Below are positions 18,011 through 20,270 of a stretch of DNA of 20,270 nucleotides, piece by piece (positions within the stretch are counted from its first letter, which is position 1; each line of letters opens with the position of its first letter). Origin of the DNA: Botryosphaeria dothidea (taxonomy: Eukaryota > Ascomycota > Dothideomycetes > Botryosphaeriales > Botryosphaeriaceae); contig WWBZ02000023.1 in NCBI GenBank assembly GCA_011503125.2, positions 1 through 20,270 on the forward strand. The letters are read 5' to 3'. The translations under genes and the position numbers were made by a program. The notes under the pieces are model-generated. The model was not told the DNA's origin. It searched no databases and saw only the letters and a program-made list of their open reading frames with translations.

Positions 18011-19896
18011 CTATGCGGAGTAGCCGAAGCGGGGGGCGTTGATGATAATGCCCATGAGGCAGCCCGACACGATACCAGTGACGGGCAGTGTAATGAACCA
18101 ACCGCAGTAAATCCAGGTCACCATACGCCAGTTGATGGTCCGCCAGGTGCCCGAGCACAGGCCGACACCGACCGTGGCACCGGTGATGCACTGAGTGGTT
18201 GAGACGGGCAGAGCCAACTGCGTTGCCATGATGATTGTGATTGCGCTGCCCAACTCCATCGAAAATCCACGAGATGGCGAGTGCAACGTGATGCGATTAC
18301 CCAAGTTGCGCATGATATTGTAGCCGTATGTCCAGAGACCGATGACGATACCTGCACCACCGAAGGCCAGGATCCAGGTGGGAACTGGCGTCTCTGAGGA
18401 AACGAGTCCGGTGCGCCAGACGAGGTAGATGGTCGCGAAGGGGCCGATGGCGCTGTAGGCAGAACCGACGATTAGTACCTAACAGGAGGCTTTCGCTATT
18501 AGTGGGAAACTTACTTGGAGACATCGTTGGCACCGTGGGTGAACGAGGCAGTAGCAGCCGTCATTACTTGGAGAAAAGAGTACATGTACTCAGCTCGGTT
18601 ATCATAGTGCGCAGCATGAGCTTCGCGCTCGTCAACGTTGCCGGACAGGAAGTCCTGCTTCTTCTGAGCGGAGACAACATCTTGTTCCACACCGTGGAGG
18701 AACGCCCTCTTCGCGTAGTAGAAGGCGACAGCAGGACTGTACACAGGACCCTCGGGACGCTTTCCCTTGATGTCTTCTGCAATCTCGGCCTCCTTAGCGG
18801 CAGAGGCTTGCTGGGCCTTGATGTCAGGAGACGGGATAGGACTGTCCGTGTCGGAGGTGGTGTAAGGTGCTTTCTCGATATCGTCAGGATTGGCCTGCTG
18901 AGCACGGAGACGCTCCTCCTCAACCTCTTCCTTAGTCTTGTGGCCGGCATAGTAGTCCTTGATGTCCTGGACACCATCGGGACATGGGGGAACCTCGCCA
19001 CGCTTGAGCAAGAGAGGTCCTTGTGGGATGTTCCACCATTTGAGAGTCCAGTCACCATTAACTACCTTGCGCCACAGGTAAGGAAGGAAGAAGATAGAAA
19101 CCAGCAGGGCAACACCGCCGGCAACGCCAAGCACGCAGCCAGCAATTTCGCCTCCACTGAGATTGATGCGCTCAGATGCACCCTTCCAAACGATGAGCAC
19201 TGGAGGCTGTCAGCAAAACTAACATTTCCGTGAATGCTGATGTCTTACTCGTCAAAAGGCCAGATGTCAAGGCGAAATAGAAGGGAATGGCGTAAAAGGC
19301 ATTCTTGACCGGGTTCTCCCGTAGCATGACTCCATATTTGGTGATCAAGAAGATGATTGCACCGAAGCACGCGGAAATACCAGGCGCGCAGATCCAAGCA
19401 AGAAACACGGAGGAAACGCCATCGATACTCCAGTCGATACCGCTGGCCCCAACGGTGGCGATGCCGACACCAAGCACGCCGCCCATGATAGAATGCGTGG
19501 TGCTGACTGGTAGACCAATCCTAGTGGCAAAAGTAAGGTAGACGGAGGAGGAAACGATTGCGCAGACCATGGCCAGCATGAGAACTGCCGGGTCGTCCTC
19601 GAAGATCTCCGTCTTGATGATCTTGGTCCGGACAGTCTCAGACACGCGGGCACCAACACCGATGGCACCGCTGAACTCCATGACCGTCGCTATGCCCATG
19701 GCCTGAGCCATGGTCAGCGACCGTGAGGACACGGACGTGGCAAAGGAGTTTGCCACATCGTTGGCACCTGTATCGGAGCATTAGCACGAAGTGATCCCCC
19801 ATGAGTTGAAGCAGGACAAGTACCGATATTGAAGGCATCGAGGAAGGCAAATATGATGCCTATGGCGAAGAGGTAATCGTACTGGTGCAACACCAT
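18011..19896 (-). CDS. PHO89: Na+/phosphate symporter, Pho89/PiT (SLC20) family
   Basis: Four exons, complement(18011..18452, 18515..19199, 19249..19767, 19824..19896), 572 residues, the usual length. The introns are 56, 49 and 62 bp. The start at 19896 gives the family N-terminus MVLHQYDYLFAIG; the open frame upstream has only a GTG. Two inverted PiT signature repeats are present: GANDVANSFATSVSSRSL from residue 25, and THGANDVSNAIGPF from residue 418. GLPVSTTHSIMGG and ALPVSTTQCITGA are the paired re-entrant-helix motifs. Hydrophobic blocks at both ends flank a long hydrophilic cytoplasmic loop (about residues 240-405) rich in Glu and Lys, as in fungal Pho89. It imports inorganic phosphate with Na+ at the plasma membrane, typically at alkaline pH and under phosphate starvation. 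The third intron removes a TAA following GANDVSK and puts the Asn of the second signature across the splice junction. Confidence 0.95.
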
Positions 19897-19985
19897 CTTC
19901 GCTAAATGGGATAACGAGATTGAAGTAGGTTGAATTTGGGCTGATACTGAGAAGGGCACACGACACCAGACCGGGACTGCTGTTA

Positions 19986-19992
19986 TTTTATA
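19986..19992 (-). promoter_or_regulatory. TATA-like box of the phosphate symporter gene
   Basis: On the minus strand this reads TATAAAA, 90-96 bp upstream of the symporter ATG at 19896, a sensible distance for a fungal TATA element. Confidence 0.5.
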
Positions 19993-20072
19993 GGAGCCTT
20001 GAAGATTAGATCATGTAACAGCTGAAAATCTGACCACGGAGCCCAGCCTCCAATGGACAGGCATCTCAGTTG

Positions 20073-20078
20073 AACGTG
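20073..20078 (-). promoter_or_regulatory. Candidate Pho4/NUC-1-type site (CACGTT)
   Basis: The minus strand reads CACGTT here, about 180 bp upstream of the symporter ATG. CACGTG and CACGTT are the cores bound by the phosphate-starvation bHLH regulators Pho4 (yeast) and NUC-1 (Neurospora). A six-base match is expected by chance fairly often, so only its position before a phosphate gene makes it worth recording. Confidence 0.3.
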
Positions 20079-20270
20079 CTTTGCCGCTTTTGCTTGTGCG
20101 TGAGGCTGCGAGGCCCCGTTGAGACGGCAGTTCTTGGGTCATCTTGGAGGCTCTTGGGAGCTCCGGTTGAAACACCAATTAGGCCGGAAGCAGCCCCATG
20201 ATATGCCCGGGCCGCCCCTGCGAAAGGAAATCTGCCAAGCTTCCGCCCTCGCTTTCCCAAGATGTCCTGT

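Larger units (their letters stand above)
19897..20270. other. Upstream region of the phosphate symporter
   Basis: Promoter region of the minus-strand symporter gene. No separate gene is supported. A minus-strand open frame at 20066-20260 has no recognisable features and would end before the symporter's TATA-like box. Confidence 0.55.

Noticed and set aside
14093..19896. Secondary-metabolite gene cluster centred on the dioxygenase
   Set aside because: The neighbours are a hypothetical protein and a phosphate symporter. No synthase, transporter of metabolites or pathway regulator lies within the window.
1..20270. CRISPR arrays, bacterial operons, tRNA or rRNA genes
   Set aside because: No regularly spaced repeats, no cloverleaf-like segment and no rRNA motifs were seen. 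The intron pattern and gene families are fungal.

Overview
The window comes from the nuclear genome of a filamentous ascomycete (Pezizomycotina). The evidence is protein-coding genes broken by short introns of about 49-68 bp with GTAAGT/GTGAGT donors, a fungal-type Cfd1, a Pho89-type phosphate symporter, a fungal VWA-Vint (Hint) protein, and transposon relics carrying the C-to-T signature of repeat-induced point mutation (RIP). A dothideomycete-like genome is my guess, but the sequence alone does not fix the class.

Layout. (1) 1-3240: mostly non-coding, with two minus-strand genes for small single-pass membrane proteins (916-1933 and 2463-2954). They share a transmembrane segment and a cytoplasmic tail motif and look like diverged tandem paralogues. 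(2) 3240-8110: a transposon-filled, AT-rich block. It holds a broken pogo/Fot1-type DDE transposase (3319 to about 3830), an extremely RIP-mutated stretch (4081-4260), and a minus-strand Ty1/copia element with an intact 140-bp 3' LTR (4328-4467). The copia polyprotein relic runs from the GAG-pre-integrase domain to RNase H, but gag and the 5' LTR are missing. (3) 8106-9547: a graveyard of gene pieces, with a GC-rich orphan C-terminal ORF fused to the broken copia end and a minus-strand coding-like relic. (4) 9548-20270: a conventional gene-rich arm. It carries a 4-exon VWA-Vint protein (+), CFD1 (+), a hypothetical low-complexity protein (+), a 2-exon 2-oxoglutarate/Fe(II) dioxygenase (-) and a 4-exon Na+/phosphate symporter (-).

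The genes on the right arm look like independent housekeeping or accessory genes and not like an operon or a biosynthetic cluster: one oxygenase with no synthase nearby is not a cluster. The most unusual protein is the VWA-Vint protein, which keeps a complete VWA metal-binding site and the catalytic residues of a self-processing Hint domain. The most unusual DNA is the mosaic between heavily RIP-mutated and apparently untouched transposon sequence, and the hairpin upstream of the hypothetical gene at 14093. I did not find a clearly new multi-gene system.
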